NCBI GenBank assembly: GCA_002409675.1
Contig: DHOB01000061.1
Location: forward strand, 491-5,913
Direction of reading: 5' to 3'
Length of the DNA stretch: 5,423 nucleotides
DNA from: Ruminococcaceae bacterium UBA5401
GTDB taxonomy: Bacteria; Bacillota; Clostridia; Oscillospirales; Acutalibacteraceae
This document shows, in pieces, positions 5,384 to 5,423 of this stretch. Both the position numbers and the translations under genes were made by a program. The notes beneath the pieces were generated by a model. It was given only the letters and a program-made list of their open reading frames with translations. It did no database searches and was not told where the DNA came from. Numbering within the stretch: the first letter of the stretch is position 1; each line of letters starts with the position of its first letter.

Positions 5384-5423
5384 ACCCCCGAGAGCTGTCA
5401 TCCAGCTAAACGGCATTCGAGCC

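Larger units (their letters stand above)
4995..5423. other. Gene-free, structure-rich downstream region
   Basis: No open frame here has a ribosome binding site or a recognisable product. The region holds the body of the tandem duplication, the operon terminator, an AT-rich stretch (about 5208-5270), and then the hairpin and G/C-run element. The open frame at 5155-5409 on the plus strand crosses the terminator and all the later stems and is judged not to be coding. Confidence 0.7.

Noticed and set aside
5155..5409. An 84-codon plus-strand open frame
   Set aside because: It starts within repeat unit 2, crosses the operon terminator and several stable hairpins, and its translation has no recognisable domain.

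Overview
The window is GC-rich bacterial DNA (only the flanks are AT-rich). It carries one four-gene operon on the plus strand. Strong AGGAGG-type ribosome binding sites, a TTG start, Clostridia-like protein sequences and an intrinsic hairpin-plus-T-run terminator point to a high-GC member of the Bacillota, most likely an Oscillospiraceae/Ruminococcaceae-type clostridium. That placement is inference from sequence style, not from a marker gene.

Layout. Positions 1-140 are the leader: a GC-rich inverted repeat at 8-22, an operator-like palindrome at 31-46, a related smaller palindrome at 65-74 overlapping a possible -35 box, and an extended -10 box at 91-99. Then follow an ABC ATPase of the GldA type (141-1127), an ABC-2 type membrane subunit of the GldF type (TTG start, 1124-1831), a GldG-family membrane-anchored extracytoplasmic protein (1846-3486) and a DUF4340 protein with an N-terminal membrane anchor (3489-4994). 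The genes overlap or lie 2-14 bases apart, so they are almost certainly co-transcribed and translationally coupled. An intrinsic terminator lies at 5175-5212.

How they fit together. The ATPase should energise the six-helix permease. The GldG-like protein and the DUF4340 protein, both with large domains outside the membrane, are the likely accessory partners. GldA/GldF/GldG is the name of an ABC transporter needed for gliding in Bacteroidota. In Clostridia, which do not glide this way, the substrate and role of such loci are not established, so no gene symbols are assigned.

The 429 bases after the last gene hold no convincing gene, but they are rich in structure. An imperfect tandem duplication (110-base and 87-base units, differing by a 23-base hairpin-containing segment) begins inside the last codons of the DUF4340 gene and supplies the left arm of the terminator. 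Further on are a perfect 11-bp hairpin (5294-5321), a long G/C-run stem (5332-5383) and two smaller hairpins, which together look like a dispersed intergenic repeat or structured RNA element.
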